A stretch of 64,000 nucleotides of DNA, from contig NZ_KB902184.1 of assembly GCF_000379425.1 (NCBI RefSeq), positions 30,183 to 94,182 on the forward strand, written 5' to 3'. The stretch comes from Corynebacterium lubricantis DSM 45231. Lineage in GTDB: Bacteria; Actinomycetota; Actinomycetes; Mycobacteriales; Mycobacteriaceae. Below the pieces are notes generated by a model that did no database searches, had not been told where the DNA came from, and was given only the letters and a program-made list of their open reading frames with translations. Positions 8,513 through 17,432 of this stretch are shown one piece after another; position 1 is the stretch's first letter; each line of letters opens with the position of its first letter. The position numbers were made by a program, and so were the translations under genes.

Positions 8513-8941
8513 ATGTCCACACGCAATTCAGTCCCTAAACTGGGCGCCCGCAATACTCGGCAGCGCACCGCAATTGTCAATGTCCTAAGAGAGATTGACC
8601 GCTTCGCGTCGACGAAAAAGATCCACCAAGAACTCGAGCAGCGTGGCGAAAACGTGGGTCTGACCACGGTGTATCGTACGCTGCAATCCTTGGCGGAGAT
8701 CAAGGCCGTTGATGTGTTGCACATGGCAAATGGTGAAACACTCTATCGCCATTGCATGACCGACGACCATCACCACCACCTGGTGTGTGGGGTCTGTGGG
8801 CGCACTGAGGAAATCAAGGGCGGGCCTGTTGAGCAGTGGGCGCGCGAGACCGCGCAGGCCTACGGCTACACGCTTACGGGCCACGATGCCGAGATCTTCG
8901 GCACCTGCCCGTCATGCCAGGCACAAGCGCAAGCCAATTAG
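8513..8941 (+). CDS. zur: Zinc uptake regulator Zur (Fur family, FurB)
   Basis: 142 residues from the ATG at 8513 (ribosome binding site AAGGAG ten bases before). N-terminal winged HTH (about 15-80, with the recognition helix in GENVGLTTVYRTLQSL), then the metal region with H86-H89 (DDHHHHLVC), structural CxxC pairs C92/C95 and C132/C135. In the zinc-bound form it represses zinc-uptake genes. It lies downstream of znr with 132 bases between them and ends in a 4-nt convergent overlap (TTAG) with the mbfA-like gene. Confidence 0.93.
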   Translation: MSTRNSVPKLGARNTRQRTAIVNVLREIDRFASTKKIHQELEQRGENVGLTTVYRTLQSLAEIKAVDVLHMANGETLYRHCMTDDHHHHLVCGVCGRTEEIKGGPVEQWARETAQAYGYTLTGHDAEIFGTCPSCQAQAQAN

Positions 8942-10029
8942 CCCACTATCTGGCCGAAGAAGGCACCCAGCACGTAGGTGATGCCCGCGGCACCCAGACC
9001 GATAGCCAGTTGACGCAGCGCGCGCGTCAGTGGTGGCTTACCGCTCAAAATACCGGTGATGCTACCCGTGATCAGCAGCGCAATAGAGACCAAAACCAAA
9101 GCAACTACTGCGCCAACGGCTGGGCCTGCACCAAAGATGAACGGGATGATGGGGATGAATGCCCCCACCGCGAAGAAGCAGAACGACGAGATCGCCGCAG
9201 TCCAGGCACCACCGGCGCCCTTAAAGGATTCGTGCTCCAACTCGTCGATACGCGTGCCCTGCTCGAGCGCTGCGAAATGATCCGCCGCGCGACGCTCGGC
9301 CTCCTCTTGGCTCATCCCCCTGGCGCGGTAGACCAGCGCCAACTCGTTTTCGTTGACATCGAGCTTATTGACCATCTGGCGGGTCCCGGGGTCGGGAGTA
9401 GAAGCGTCGAGAAGCTCATTCTGCGACTTCACCGAGACGTACTCGCCTGCCGCCATCGATAGCGCGCCGGCGAGCAGGCCGGAAATACCGGTGAGCAAAA
9501 TGTAGTTTGAGCTCACGCCGGAGCCCATCACGCCGATCACCAACGCGAGGTTGGACACGAGACCGTCGTTGGCTCCGAAGACTGCGGCGCGGAAGTTGCC
9601 TGACATCTTTTCGCGGCCCTTTTGGGCGAGCGCGCGCACTACCTCGGCATGCATGGCCTCGTCGGCGGCGATCTGATCGGAGGCGTCCTCGTCGTCGAGG
9701 TATGGGCTGCGCTGCTCCGCTGACTGCATCAAAGCCAGGGTGAACACCGAGCCGAACTTGCTGGCCAAAAATGCCATGAAGCGGGTATTGAGATCCGGGG
9801 ACTGGGGCATGCCCACATGCTCGCCGAGCTTGTCCTGCCAGTAGCGCTCGTGGCGCGACTCCGCATCAGCGATGGCAAGCAGAATCTCGCGCTCCTCGCC
9901 GTCGCGCTTCTTCGCCAGCTCGCGGTACACCGCGGCCTCGGCACGCTCGTTAGCGAGGTAGCGACGCCACTTCTTAACCTGCTGCTTTGTTGGGGTCTGT
10001 TCTATTTCGCTCTCCGCGAGTGCGTTCAT
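8938..10029 (-). CDS. mbfA: Ferritin-like/VIT1 fusion membrane protein (MbfA-type iron exporter)
   Basis: 363 residues. The N-terminal ferritin-like (rubrerythrin) domain, about 15-140, carries Glu/His ligands in [20 protein letters not shown] and [10 protein letters not shown]. The C-terminal VIT1/CCC1 domain, about 145-363, has [14 protein letters not shown] and five hydrophobic segments. The family exports Fe(II), and sometimes Mn, using the ferritin domain as a cytoplasmic sensor. The ATG overlaps the uppS stop by 4 nt (ATGA) and has a strong GGAGGAAC site, so it sits at the end of the era-recO-uppS operon. Iron specificity is from family knowledge. Confidence 0.88.
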   Translation of the reverse strand: MNALAESEIEQTPTKQQVKKWRRYLANERAEAAVYRELAKKRDGEEREILLAIADAESRHERYWQDKLGEHVGMPQSPDLNTRFMAFLASKFGSVFTLALMQSAEQRSPYLDDEDASDQIAADEAMHAEVVRALAQKGREKMSGNFRAAVFGANDGLVSNLALVIGVMGSGVSSNYILLTGISGLLAGALSMAAGEYVSVKSQNELLDASTPDPGTRQMVNKLDVNENELALVYRARGMSQEEAERRAADHFAALEQGTRIDELEHESFKGAGGAWTAAISSFCFFAVGAFIPIIPFIFGAGPAVGAVVALVLVSIALLITGSITGILSGKPPLTRALRQLAIGLGAAGITYVLGAFFGQIVG

Positions 10030-10763
10030 TTGGTTCCTCCAAATCTGCGGTCCCGCTTCGCGTAGTCCAACACAGCGTCGTACATATCCTGCGGGGTGAA
10101 ATCGGGGAACAGTTTATCCTGATACACCATTTCTGCATAAGCGGACTGCCAGAGCAGGAAGTTAGAGGTGCGCTGCTCGCCCGAGGGGCGCAGGAACAAG
10201 TCCACGTCGGGCATGTCGGGGCGATAGAGGTAGTCCGACATGGTCTGCTCGTTGAGCTGCTCGGGGCGGATCTTGCCCTCCTGAGCATCCTTGATCAGCT
10301 TGCGTCCCGCATCTACCAGTTCGGCGCGGCCGCCGTAATTCACGCACATCACCAAGGTCATCGCGGTGTTGTCTTTGGTGAGTTCCTCGGCGATCTCAAG
10401 CTCGCGGATGACGCTGCGCCACAGGCGAGGGCGGCGACCCGCCCACACAATGCGGACGTTCTTCTCGTGCAGAACGTCGCGCTGGCGGCGCAACACGTCG
10501 CGGGAGAAGCCCATAAGGAAGCGGACCTCGTCGGCTGCGCGACGCCAATTCTCCGTGGAGAACGCGTACGCCGAGAGCCACTTGACCTCGCCGAGGGCCA
10601 GGCACGCGTCAACGCAGTCCATGAGGACGGCTTCGCCCTTCTTGTGGCCCTCAGTGCGCTTGAGACCTTGGTTTTCGGCCCAACGCCCGTTGCCGTCCAT
10701 CACCAACGCGATGTGCTTGGGAATGAACTCTGCTGGAATTTCTGGTGGAGGTGTTACGTTCAC
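10026..10763 (-). CDS. uppS: Isoprenyl (decaprenyl/undecaprenyl) diphosphate synthase, Z-type
   Basis: 245 residues from the GTG at 10763. Adds isopentenyl units in cis to make the polyprenyl diphosphate carrier for cell-wall synthesis. Signature [13 protein letters not shown] with catalytic D23 near the N-terminus, [12 protein letters not shown], and the C-terminal [10 protein letters not shown] and [11 protein letters not shown]. The GTG is preferred over an in-frame start at 10805, which would overlap recO and add 14 non-conserved residues. It overlaps the recO stop region only slightly or not at all, and overlaps mbfA by 4 nt. Confidence 0.95.
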   Translation of the reverse strand: MNVTPPPEIPAEFIPKHIALVMDGNGRWAENQGLKRTEGHKKGEAVLMDCVDACLALGEVKWLSAYAFSTENWRRAADEVRFLMGFSRDVLRRQRDVLHEKNVRIVWAGRRPRLWRSVIRELEIAEELTKDNTAMTLVMCVNYGGRAELVDAGRKLIKDAQEGKIRPEQLNEQTMSDYLYRPDMPDVDLFLRPSGEQRTSNFLLWQSAYAEMVYQDKLFPDFTPQDMYDAVLDYAKRDRRFGGTK

Positions 10764-10770
10764 TCCACCA

Positions 10771-11511
10771 TTATGCCTGTTCCATGATCTTGAGCGATTT
10801 AACACCCTGTTCCAGATGCCACTGCAGGTGCGCGGACGTCAGTCGATGCACCTGGGCGCTGATGTGTGCATCGGCCAGATCGCAGGCAGAGGCGAGGTGT
10901 CCGTTTTGGAGCAGCCACATCACGTGCAGGGTTTGTTCTTGAACTTCCGCCGAGCCCTGTGGGCGACAGTTATTGCACACCGCCCCGCCGATGCCCGGAT
11001 GGAAAGTATGGTGCGGGCCGGGCTTGCGGCAATTCGCGCAGTCAAAGAGCGCGAGGCCCCAGCCGGAGTGCTCAGTGGCGCGCAGGATGAATTTATCCAG
11101 CACTAGAGTCGTGTGCTCATTGGATTGCAGCTCGCCGAAGGCTTCGGTGACTGCGTTGAAAAGGAACGGATCATCGTCGGCACCCGCGTAGGCGAGCCGC
11201 TCAGCCGACTCCAAGATGGCGCACCCGGCGGTGTACTTGTCGTAGTCGTCGATGATGCCCGAGCCGTAGTAGTTCACGGTGTCGGCCTGCGTAATCGTGG
11301 CCAGATTACGCCCCGGGTAGAGCTGGACGTCGATGTCCACGAAGGTCTGTAGGCGCGAACCGAAGCGCGACTTCGACCGGCGCACCCCTTTAGCCACGGA
11401 ACGCACCAGACCGTGGTTTTGGGTCAGCAGCACAATGACCCGGTCGGCCTCACCAAAATCGTAGGACCGCACCACCACGGCGCGATCGCGAAACGACTCC
11501 CGGGTGGCCAT
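10771..11511 (-). CDS. recO: DNA repair protein RecO
   Basis: 246 residues. Mediator of RecFOR recombination: it loads RecA on SSB-coated DNA and anneals strands. OB-fold at the N-terminus ([21 protein letters not shown]), helical middle, and a C-terminal zinc-binding pattern CANCRKPG...GGAVCNNC. It begins one base after the era stop and precedes uppS, the usual actinobacterial order. Confidence 0.95.
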   Translation of the reverse strand: MATRESFRDRAVVVRSYDFGEADRVIVLLTQNHGLVRSVAKGVRRSKSRFGSRLQTFVDIDVQLYPGRNLATITQADTVNYYGSGIIDDYDKYTAGCAILESAERLAYAGADDDPFLFNAVTEAFGELQSNEHTTLVLDKFILRATEHSGWGLALFDCANCRKPGPHHTFHPGIGGAVCNNCRPQGSAEVQEQTLHVMWLLQNGHLASACDLADAHISAQVHRLTSAHLQWHLEQGVKSLKIMEQA

Positions 11512-11512
11512 C

Positions 11513-12439
11513 TTAAAAGCCCAACCTGCCCAGGGACTTCGGGTCCGACTGCCAGTTCTTCAAAATCTTAATACGCAGGTCAAGGTGTACGTTTTGGTTC
11601 AGAAGCGCCATGATTTCCTTACGCGCACGCTGCACGAGCGAACGGAAACGACGCCCATCCGAGCCCTCGATGATGCGCTTCTGGCCCGGGCGCTCCAGGT
11701 ACAAAATGGCGTGAATGACCAGCTTGTCGGGGTTGTCTTCGTCGGGAAGCATCTCGTCGATCTCCACTGCCACGGAGTGTGGCAGCTCCTCGCGCAGACC
11801 CGACAGCGCGGCCTCGCGGATCAGCTCAGAGATCCGAGTTTCCATGTCCTCGTCGGTGACGTGATCAACGGGGTAGAAACGCGGGCCCTCCGGCAGGTTC
11901 TCGGTGATCACATCCATGAGCACGTCGAGCTGCGTCGCCTTAGTGGCCGACACCGGAACAACGTCAGCGTCGCCGCCGAGCATGTCGTGCAGCTCCAGCA
12001 GTTGCGCGCCGACCTCGTCCTTGCCGGCCTTATCCAGCTTGGTCACCACACCGATGATCGGGGTTTTCGGCGCCACCTTGCGCACGTTCTCAAGGATCCA
12101 ACGGTCACCCGGGCCGATCTTCTCGTCGGCAGGGATGGTCAGGCAGATCACGTCGACATCGGCGTAGGTGTCCTGCACGACCTCGTTGAGGCGCTCGCCC
12201 AGCAGGGTGCGCGGGCGGTGCAGACCCGGGGTATCCACGAGGACGACCTGTGCGTCCTCGCGGTTGACGATTCCACGAATTGGCCGGCGGGTGGTTTCTG
12301 GCTGGTCCGCGGTGATAGCAATCTTCTGCCCCACCAGCGCGTTCGTCAGCGTTGACTTCCCCGTGTTCGGACGGCCAACAAAACTAACGAAGCCAGAACG
12401 AAAACCTTCCGGCGTATCCGTGAATGAGTCTATATCCAT
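11513..12439 (-). CDS. era: GTPase Era
   Basis: 308 residues. GTPase that binds the 3' end of 16S rRNA and assists 30S maturation. G1 GRPNTGKST, G2 region TTRRPIRG, G3 DTPG, G4 TKLDK, G5 SATK, then the C-terminal KH domain with GQKRIIEGSDGRRF. ATG at 12439. In related genomes it follows corC directly; here corC is 3 kb away with budC and two pdxY-like genes in between. Confidence 0.97.
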   Translation of the reverse strand: MDIDSFTDTPEGFRSGFVSFVGRPNTGKSTLTNALVGQKIAITADQPETTRRPIRGIVNREDAQVVLVDTPGLHRPRTLLGERLNEVVQDTYADVDVICLTIPADEKIGPGDRWILENVRKVAPKTPIIGVVTKLDKAGKDEVGAQLLELHDMLGGDADVVPVSATKATQLDVLMDVITENLPEGPRFYPVDHVTDEDMETRISELIREAALSGLREELPHSVAVEIDEMLPDEDNPDKLVIHAILYLERPGQKRIIEGSDGRRFRSLVQRARKEIMALLNQNVHLDLRIKILKNWQSDPKSLGRLGF

Positions 12440-12454
12440 AATGCCTTAGTGTAG

Positions 12455-13279
12455 TCAGTCAACTAGCCTGGCCACGAACCGCAACGGCGGATTCGCAATC
12501 AGCTCCTGCTTCTCAATCAGCGGCATCTCAGGCAAGCCACCCGAAACCGTCGCCTCGACCATCCGGAACAGCGTGCCGGCCATGTGCTCGAGTGCGGCCT
12601 TCGGCCCTTCGCGGTGCGTCGCCGTAAACAGCGCCGCCGCCAGATCGCCCGTACCCACGGTCTTGCCGCCCATCCGCGGCGTCTCCACGTACCAGACCTC
12701 ATCCGGGTACACGGCCAGCATGCCAATCTTCCCGTCGCCGGCCTCGCACGAGGTCACAATCGTCCGGGGATGCAGGTGTCGCGCGGCATCAATCGTCTCG
12801 CTTATCGACGACAGCTCCCGCCCGACCAACAGCCCCAACTCCCATTGGTTGGGAATGATGAAATCGGCAACCGGGATCACGGTATCGCGCAACAAATCCG
12901 GGATCTCCGAGAGTACAAACGAGCCGCGTTCCTTGTTGCCAATCACCGGATCGCAGATATAGACGGCATCCGGGTTCGCCTCTTTGACCCGCCTGGCAGC
13001 ATTGACGATGACTTCCGCGGTATCGGGGCTGCCGAGGTAACCGGAGAGGCATGCGTCGATAAGCGGAAAAACCTCTCGCTCCTCGATGCCGGTGATCACC
13101 GCATCGATCTCACTCGCGGCGAGCATCGGCCCGCGCCACGTGGGGTACTCGGTGTGGTTGGAGAAGTTGACCGTTTTCACGGGCCAGACTTCGTGGCCGA
13201 GGCGCTGCATGGGAAACACCGCGGCCGAGTTGCCCACGTGGCCCAAGGCCACCGTCGACTGGATCGAGAGGATATTCAT
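12455..13279 (-). CDS. pdxY: Pyridoxal kinase-like protein PdxY (copy 2)
   Basis: 274 residues of the ribokinase/PfkB fold. Starts MNILSIQSTVALGHVGNSAAVFP, typical of PdxY, and keeps YICDPVIGN, the PNQWELG segment, and the phosphotransfer motif GGKTVGTGDLAAALF with the catalytic Asp. It should phosphorylate pyridoxal or a related vitamin B6 form. It is roughly half identical by eye to the upstream copy and overlaps it by 1 nt (TAATG), a tandem duplication. Substrate difference between the copies is unknown. 15 nt separate it from era. Confidence 0.85.
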   Translation of the reverse strand: MNILSIQSTVALGHVGNSAAVFPMQRLGHEVWPVKTVNFSNHTEYPTWRGPMLAASEIDAVITGIEEREVFPLIDACLSGYLGSPDTAEVIVNAARRVKEANPDAVYICDPVIGNKERGSFVLSEIPDLLRDTVIPVADFIIPNQWELGLLVGRELSSISETIDAARHLHPRTIVTSCEAGDGKIGMLAVYPDEVWYVETPRMGGKTVGTGDLAAALFTATHREGPKAALEHMAGTLFRMVEATVSGGLPEMPLIEKQELIANPPLRFVARLVD

Positions 13280-14130
13280 TAGAGTGCGCGCGCCGTGAAC
13301 TGCATGCGTGGGTTGGCGTAGAACTCCTGGGCCTCGACGAGCTTGAGCTCGCGGGAATCGGCTTCGTGGGTGAGCTCAAGCAGGTCAAAGACGCTGGACG
13401 CAGTCTTGGCCAGGGCGTCGGCGGCGTCGCCGGACTCGATGTAGTGGCCGGTGAACAGGGCCGCGGTGACGTCACCGGAGCCGTTGCGCTTGAACGGGAT
13501 GTGCGGGGTCTGGATGATCCAGGTGCCCTTCGGATCGGAGACCAGCATCTCGATGGTGTTCTCGTCGCGGTCCGGGCGCAGCACCGAGGTGACCAGCACG
13601 GTCTGCGGGCCCATTGCCTTGGCGGCGTCGACGGCCTTGAGCGTGGAGTCCAGGTCCCCTGCCTCAAGTCCAGTGAGGTAGCCCAGCTCGAACTGGTTCG
13701 GCGTGATGATGTCCGCAACCGGAACAACCTTGTCGCGCAGCAGTGGCGGAATGTTGTCGGAGACGTGGCAACCGGACTTCGCATTGCCCATCACGGGGTC
13801 GCAGGCGTAGACGGCGTTGGGGTTCTCCGCCTTGACGGCTGCGACAGCATCCACGATCACTCCGGCGATCTCGTCGCCGCCCTGGTAGCCCGACAAGATC
13901 GCGTCGATCTCGCCGAAAACTCCGCGCTCGCCGATTCCCTTGATCACTTCGGCAACGTCTGGGGCCGGAATCATCGGGCCACGCCATGCACCGTAGCCGG
14001 TGTGGTTGGAGTAATTCACCGTGTTCACGGGAAGCACTTCGTGGCCGAGGCGCTGCAGCGGGAAGACTGCCGCAGAGTTGCCGACGTGGCCGTATGCTAC
14101 CGCCGACTGGATCGAGAGAATATTTTTCAT
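13279..14130 (-). CDS. pdxY: Pyridoxal kinase-like protein PdxY (copy 1)
   Basis: 283 residues from the ATG at 14130 (MKNILSIQSAVAYGHVGN); longer readings add non-conserved residues. Same fold as the downstream copy: YACDPVMGN, TPNQFELGYLTG, and KRNGSGDVTAALF with the catalytic Asp. This copy looks closer to canonical PdxY in the NQFELG segment. First gene of a pair likely transcribed into era. Divergent from the dehydrogenase at 14322. Confidence 0.87.
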   Translation of the reverse strand: MKNILSIQSAVAYGHVGNSAAVFPLQRLGHEVLPVNTVNYSNHTGYGAWRGPMIPAPDVAEVIKGIGERGVFGEIDAILSGYQGGDEIAGVIVDAVAAVKAENPNAVYACDPVMGNAKSGCHVSDNIPPLLRDKVVPVADIITPNQFELGYLTGLEAGDLDSTLKAVDAAKAMGPQTVLVTSVLRPDRDENTIEMLVSDPKGTWIIQTPHIPFKRNGSGDVTAALFTGHYIESGDAADALAKTASSVFDLLELTHEADSRELKLVEAQEFYANPRMQFTARAL

Positions 14131-14246
14131 GCCATACATCATGCTTGCTGGCTGGTTCGAAACAAAGTCCACCCCCGGTTAATTTTCATAGACCAGAGGT
14201 GTCCTTAAGATCACGAATAATACATAACACCATAAGCAAAGTACAT

Positions 14247-14268
14247 AGGTACACTTGGAGAGGTACAC
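14247..14268 (+). promoter_or_regulatory. Direct repeat AGGTACAC upstream of budC
   Basis: AGGTACAC at 14247-14254 and again at 14261-14268 (14-bp period), preceded by a related GTACAT at 14241. It sits in the divergent promoter region between pdxY and the dehydrogenase and could be an operator. No regulator is identified. Confidence 0.35.
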
Positions 14269-14321
14269 GGAAACCCTAGAGCGGGCGCCGAGTCTGCTCT
14301 TAACACTTGAGGAGAATGACT

Positions 14322-15386
14322 ATGCGCGCAGCGCGTTACTACGGCAACAAAGACATCCGCATCGAAGAAATCGACGAGCCAACCGCCGGCCCAGGCCAGG
14401 TCCTGATCAAGGTGGCATGGTGTGGAATTTGCGGTACTGACCTGCACGAATACCTCGAAGGTCCCATCTTTACCCCACCTCACGGCCACCCACACCCCAT
14501 CTCCGGTGAAGAAAACCCCGTCACCCTGGGCCACGAAATGTCCGGCACCATCGAGGCTCTCGGCGAGGGTGTCACCGACCTCGAAGTCGGCCAGAAGGTC
14601 GTCGTGGAGCCCTACATCATCCACGATGACGTGGACGAGAAGACCGACCCACACTACAACCTCTCCCCTGATATGAACTTCATCGGGCTCGCCGGTCGCG
14701 GCGGTGGCCTCTCCGAGAAGATCGCTGTTGAGCGCCGTTGGGTCCACCCCATCGCTGATCACGTGGAACTCGACGAGGCTGCACTAATCGAGCCTCTGTC
14801 CGTGGGCCACAACGCGTTCAAGGCCTCGGGCGCGAAGGAGGGCGACGTTGCTTTCATCGGTGGCCTCGGCCCCATCGGCCTGCTCACCGCTGCGGTACTC
14901 AAGGCCTACGGCCTGACCGTTGTCGCCACCGAGACCTCTTCGCTGCGCCGCGAGAAGGCAGTGGAGACCGGTGTTGTCGATCATGCTCTCGACCCAACCC
15001 AGGTCGATGTTGTCGAGGAAGTAAAGAAGCTCACCGATGGCGTCGGCGCCGACGTGGCCTTCGAGTGCACCTCCGTCAACGTGGTCCTTGACCAGCTCGT
15101 CGAGGCTCTGAAGCCTGCCGGCACCCTGGTCATCGAGTCCATCTGGTCCAAGAAGGCCGAGCTCGATGTCCACGCCGTTGTGATGAAGCAGCTCACCATC
15201 ACCGGCATCATCGGCTACGCACACGATCACCCCGAGACCATCAAGCTGGTCGAGGAGGGCAAGGTCGATCTGAAGCCATTCATCACCGGCAAGATCGGTC
15301 TCGACGGTCTGATCAACGAGGGCTTCGACACCCTGATCAACCACAACGAGACCGCGGTGAAGATCCTGGTCTCACCGGACCTGTAG
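14322..15386 (+). CDS. Zinc-dependent 2,3-butanediol dehydrogenase-like (MDR family)
   Basis: 354 residues from the ATG at 14322, with GAGGAG seven bases upstream. Medium-chain dehydrogenase: catalytic zinc ligands in CGICGTDLHEY and GHE (LGHEMSG), NAD-binding GGLGPIGLLTA, and the EPLSVGHNAF segment typical of (R,R)-butanediol dehydrogenases. It probably interconverts acetoin and 2,3-butanediol, or a similar secondary alcohol, using NAD. It is a lone gene between divergent pdxY and convergent corC, ended by a very long palindrome. Confidence 0.85.
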   Translation: MRAARYYGNKDIRIEEIDEPTAGPGQVLIKVAWCGICGTDLHEYLEGPIFTPPHGHPHPISGEENPVTLGHEMSGTIEALGEGVTDLEVGQKVVVEPYIIHDDVDEKTDPHYNLSPDMNFIGLAGRGGGLSEKIAVERRWVHPIADHVELDEAALIEPLSVGHNAFKASGAKEGDVAFIGGLGPIGLLTAAVLKAYGLTVVATETSSLRREKAVETGVVDHALDPTQVDVVEEVKKLTDGVGADVAFECTSVNVVLDQLVEALKPAGTLVIESIWSKKAELDVHAVVMKQLTITGIIGYAHDHPETIKLVEEGKVDLKPFITGKIGLDGLINEGFDTLINHNETAVKILVSPDL

Positions 15387-15397
15387 TTCCGGCTGCA

Positions 15398-15488
15398 CGT
15401 TAACGGATCCACATTGACGAAAACCGCGGTCGGCCATTAGTGACACTTAATGGTGACCGCGGTTTTCGTTGATCTGCAACCGTTAATG
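15398..15488. terminator. Very long palindrome between convergent budC-like and corC-like genes
   Basis: Core arms 15417-15431 and 15455-15469 are perfect 15-bp complements (ACGAAAACCGCGGTC). Inside them CCATTA (15434-15439) pairs with TAATGG (15448-15453) around GTG-A-CAC, so the stem continues almost to a one-base loop. Outside, CGTTAACGG (15398-15406) pairs with CCGTTAATG (15480-15488) with one wobble. The TTTTCGT / ACGAAAA ends suit termination in both directions. It is longer and more perfect than a normal terminator. Confidence 0.75.
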
Positions 15489-15513
15489 TACGCCCCTGAA
15501 ACAGCCCGCCCAC

Positions 15514-16848
15514 CTAGTCCGAGAAGTGGTGATCGATGAACGGCTCGTTTTGTTCCGGCACATCGATGACCACGCTGGTCACCTTCATCCGGCCTCGGCG
15601 GTCCCGTCCGCCCTCTGCGGTGAAGTGCAGCCCCTCGAACTCGACACCGGAGCCCGGCAGAGGCACGCGGCCCAGGCCATAGGAGATCAAACCGGCGACG
15701 GTGTCGACTTGGTCTTCGACTTCTTCGTCGAACTCCAGGTCGTAATCCAATTCGTCGTCGAGGAAGGACTTCAGATCATCCAGTGAGAGGCGCGCAACCG
15801 CGCGGTATTGGCGCTCACCGATCTCTTCAATCGGGGCGACTTCGCTCTCGTCGTACTCGTCAGTAATCTCGCCGACGATTTCCTCGAGGATGTCTTCCAT
15901 GGTCACAAGGCCGGCGATGCCGCCGTACTCGTCGACAAGCATGGCGAGGTGGGTGTTGTCGCGCTGCATCTCCTGGAGCAACTCGTCGAGAGGCTTGGAC
16001 TCAGGAACGAAGAAGGCTGGGCGCACGATGTCGCCCACCTTCACCCCGCGACCGCCGTCGGTGCGGTGGTAGGTCTCGCGGACGATGTCTTTGAGGTAGG
16101 CGATGCCGACGATGTCATCGACGTTCTCACCGATGATCGGTACGCGGGAGTGTCCGGAGCGGATCATCAGGGTGGTGGCCTGACCAGCGTTTTTGTCGGC
16201 CTCCAGCCAGATCATCTCGGGGCGCGGCACCATGACGTTCTTGGCATAGGTGTCGGCCAGGTCGAAGATGTTTTGGATCATGCGCTGCTCGGTCACCTCA
16301 ACGATGCCGTGCTCCTGGGCGATGTCGACCATCTCGCGCAGCTCCACCTCGGTGGCGTACGGGCCGTCGCGGAAGCCGTGGCCTGGGCTAAACAGGTTGC
16401 CCAGCCAGATCAGCAGCTTGGATACCGGTCCAAGAATCTTGTTGATCGCGGAAAGCAGCTGCGCCGAACTCAGCGACACCGAGTAGGGGTTGCGCTTGCC
16501 CACCGTGCGGGAGAATACGCCCACCACGCCGAAGCTCAGCAGGGAAACAGCTGCAATCGCGGCGGTGATTGCCCAAGCATCAGACTCGATGATGTCCATG
16601 GCCATCATCGCAGCGAACACGGCCGCGGTAGCATCGAGGATCGTGCCCAGCATCACCAACAAGTTGATGTGGTTCGCCCGGTAGTTCAACACGCGCAGGA
16701 GAGCATCCGCGCCGCGGACCTCCTCCTTGACCATGTTTTCCACGCGAGCCCGCGAAATGGAACTAACCGCGGCCTCAACCGTGCCCACAAGGCCCGAGGC
16801 TAAGAGTGCAATGACGGCGACGATGCCGTAAATGACCCATACTTCCAC
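15514..16848 (-). CDS. CNNM/CBS-domain transporter-associated protein (CorC/HlyC family)
   Basis: 444 residues. N-terminal DUF21/CNNM membrane domain with four hydrophobic segments (about 1-150), a CBS pair (about 205-330, with MVPRPEMIWLEAD and MLVDEYGGIAGLVTMEDILEEIVGEI), and a C-terminal CorC_HlyC domain (about 345-430). The family is linked to magnesium/cobalt efflux. GTG start overlapping the ybeY stop by 1 nt, so it is translationally coupled at the end of the hrcA-ybeY block. Confidence 0.9.
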   Translation of the reverse strand: MEVWVIYGIVAVIALLASGLVGTVEAAVSSISRARVENMVKEEVRGADALLRVLNYRANHINLLVMLGTILDATAAVFAAMMAMDIIESDAWAITAAIAAVSLLSFGVVGVFSRTVGKRNPYSVSLSSAQLLSAINKILGPVSKLLIWLGNLFSPGHGFRDGPYATEVELREMVDIAQEHGIVEVTEQRMIQNIFDLADTYAKNVMVPRPEMIWLEADKNAGQATTLMIRSGHSRVPIIGENVDDIVGIAYLKDIVRETYHRTDGGRGVKVGDIVRPAFFVPESKPLDELLQEMQRDNTHLAMLVDEYGGIAGLVTMEDILEEIVGEITDEYDESEVAPIEEIGERQYRAVARLSLDDLKSFLDDELDYDLEFDEEVEDQVDTVAGLISYGLGRVPLPGSGVEFEGLHFTAEGGRDRRGRMKVTSVVIDVPEQNEPFIDHHFSD

Positions 16849-17432
16849 TAGCTACCGCCCTGCTCTTTCTCTTGCTCTTCCACCAAACCGTCGAGGGCCT
16901 CGCGGTCTGCGGCGGTGGGGAAAGCGTGCTTGCCCGCAGGCTTCGGCTGGTAGGACACGTCTTTTTGAGTCAGGTAGTCGTACCAGTCGGCCAGGACCTC
17001 GTTCTGCAGCGCGAACATCTCGCGCTCATCTTGCGGTGTGGCATGGTCGTAGCCCAAGAGGTGCAAGGTGCCGTGCACGGTTAAGAGTGCGAGCTCGTGG
17101 CCCAGTGAGTGCCCGGCGGCGCGGGCCTGCTTGTCGTCGTACTCGGGACACAAGATGATGTCGCCGAGCATGGCAGGCCCTGGTGCCGAAGCGTCGGGGC
17201 GGCCGCTGCCCGGGGTGAGCTCGTCCATGGGGAAGCTCATCACGTCGGTGGGACCGGGCAGGTCCATCCAGCGCTCGTGCAAATCCGACATGGTGTCTGA
17301 ATCCACCAAGGTGATGGTGACTTCGGTGTCGGGATGCACATCCATGGCAGATAGTGCGAAAGACGCTACGTCGATAAGCATCTCTTCATTGACCCCGTCA
17401 AAGCCTGACTCGTTGAGGACCTCGATACTCAC
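16848..17432 (-). CDS. ybeY: Endoribonuclease YbeY
   Basis: 194 residues. Zinc-dependent endoribonuclease for 16S rRNA 3' end maturation and ribosome quality control. Motif [11 protein letters not shown] (HxxxHxxGxxH) supplies the metal ligands. It has a C-terminal tail of about 40 residues beyond the core, ending [13 protein letters not shown] start overlapping the phoH-like stop by 4 nt (GTGA). The phoH-ybeY-corC order is standard. Confidence 0.95.
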   Translation of the reverse strand: MSIEVLNESGFDGVNEEMLIDVASFALSAMDVHPDTEVTITLVDSDTMSDLHERWMDLPGPTDVMSFPMDELTPGSGRPDASAPGPAMLGDIILCPEYDDKQARAAGHSLGHELALLTVHGTLHLLGYDHATPQDEREMFALQNEVLADWYDYLTQKDVSYQPKPAGKHAFPTAADREALDGLVEEQEKEQGGS

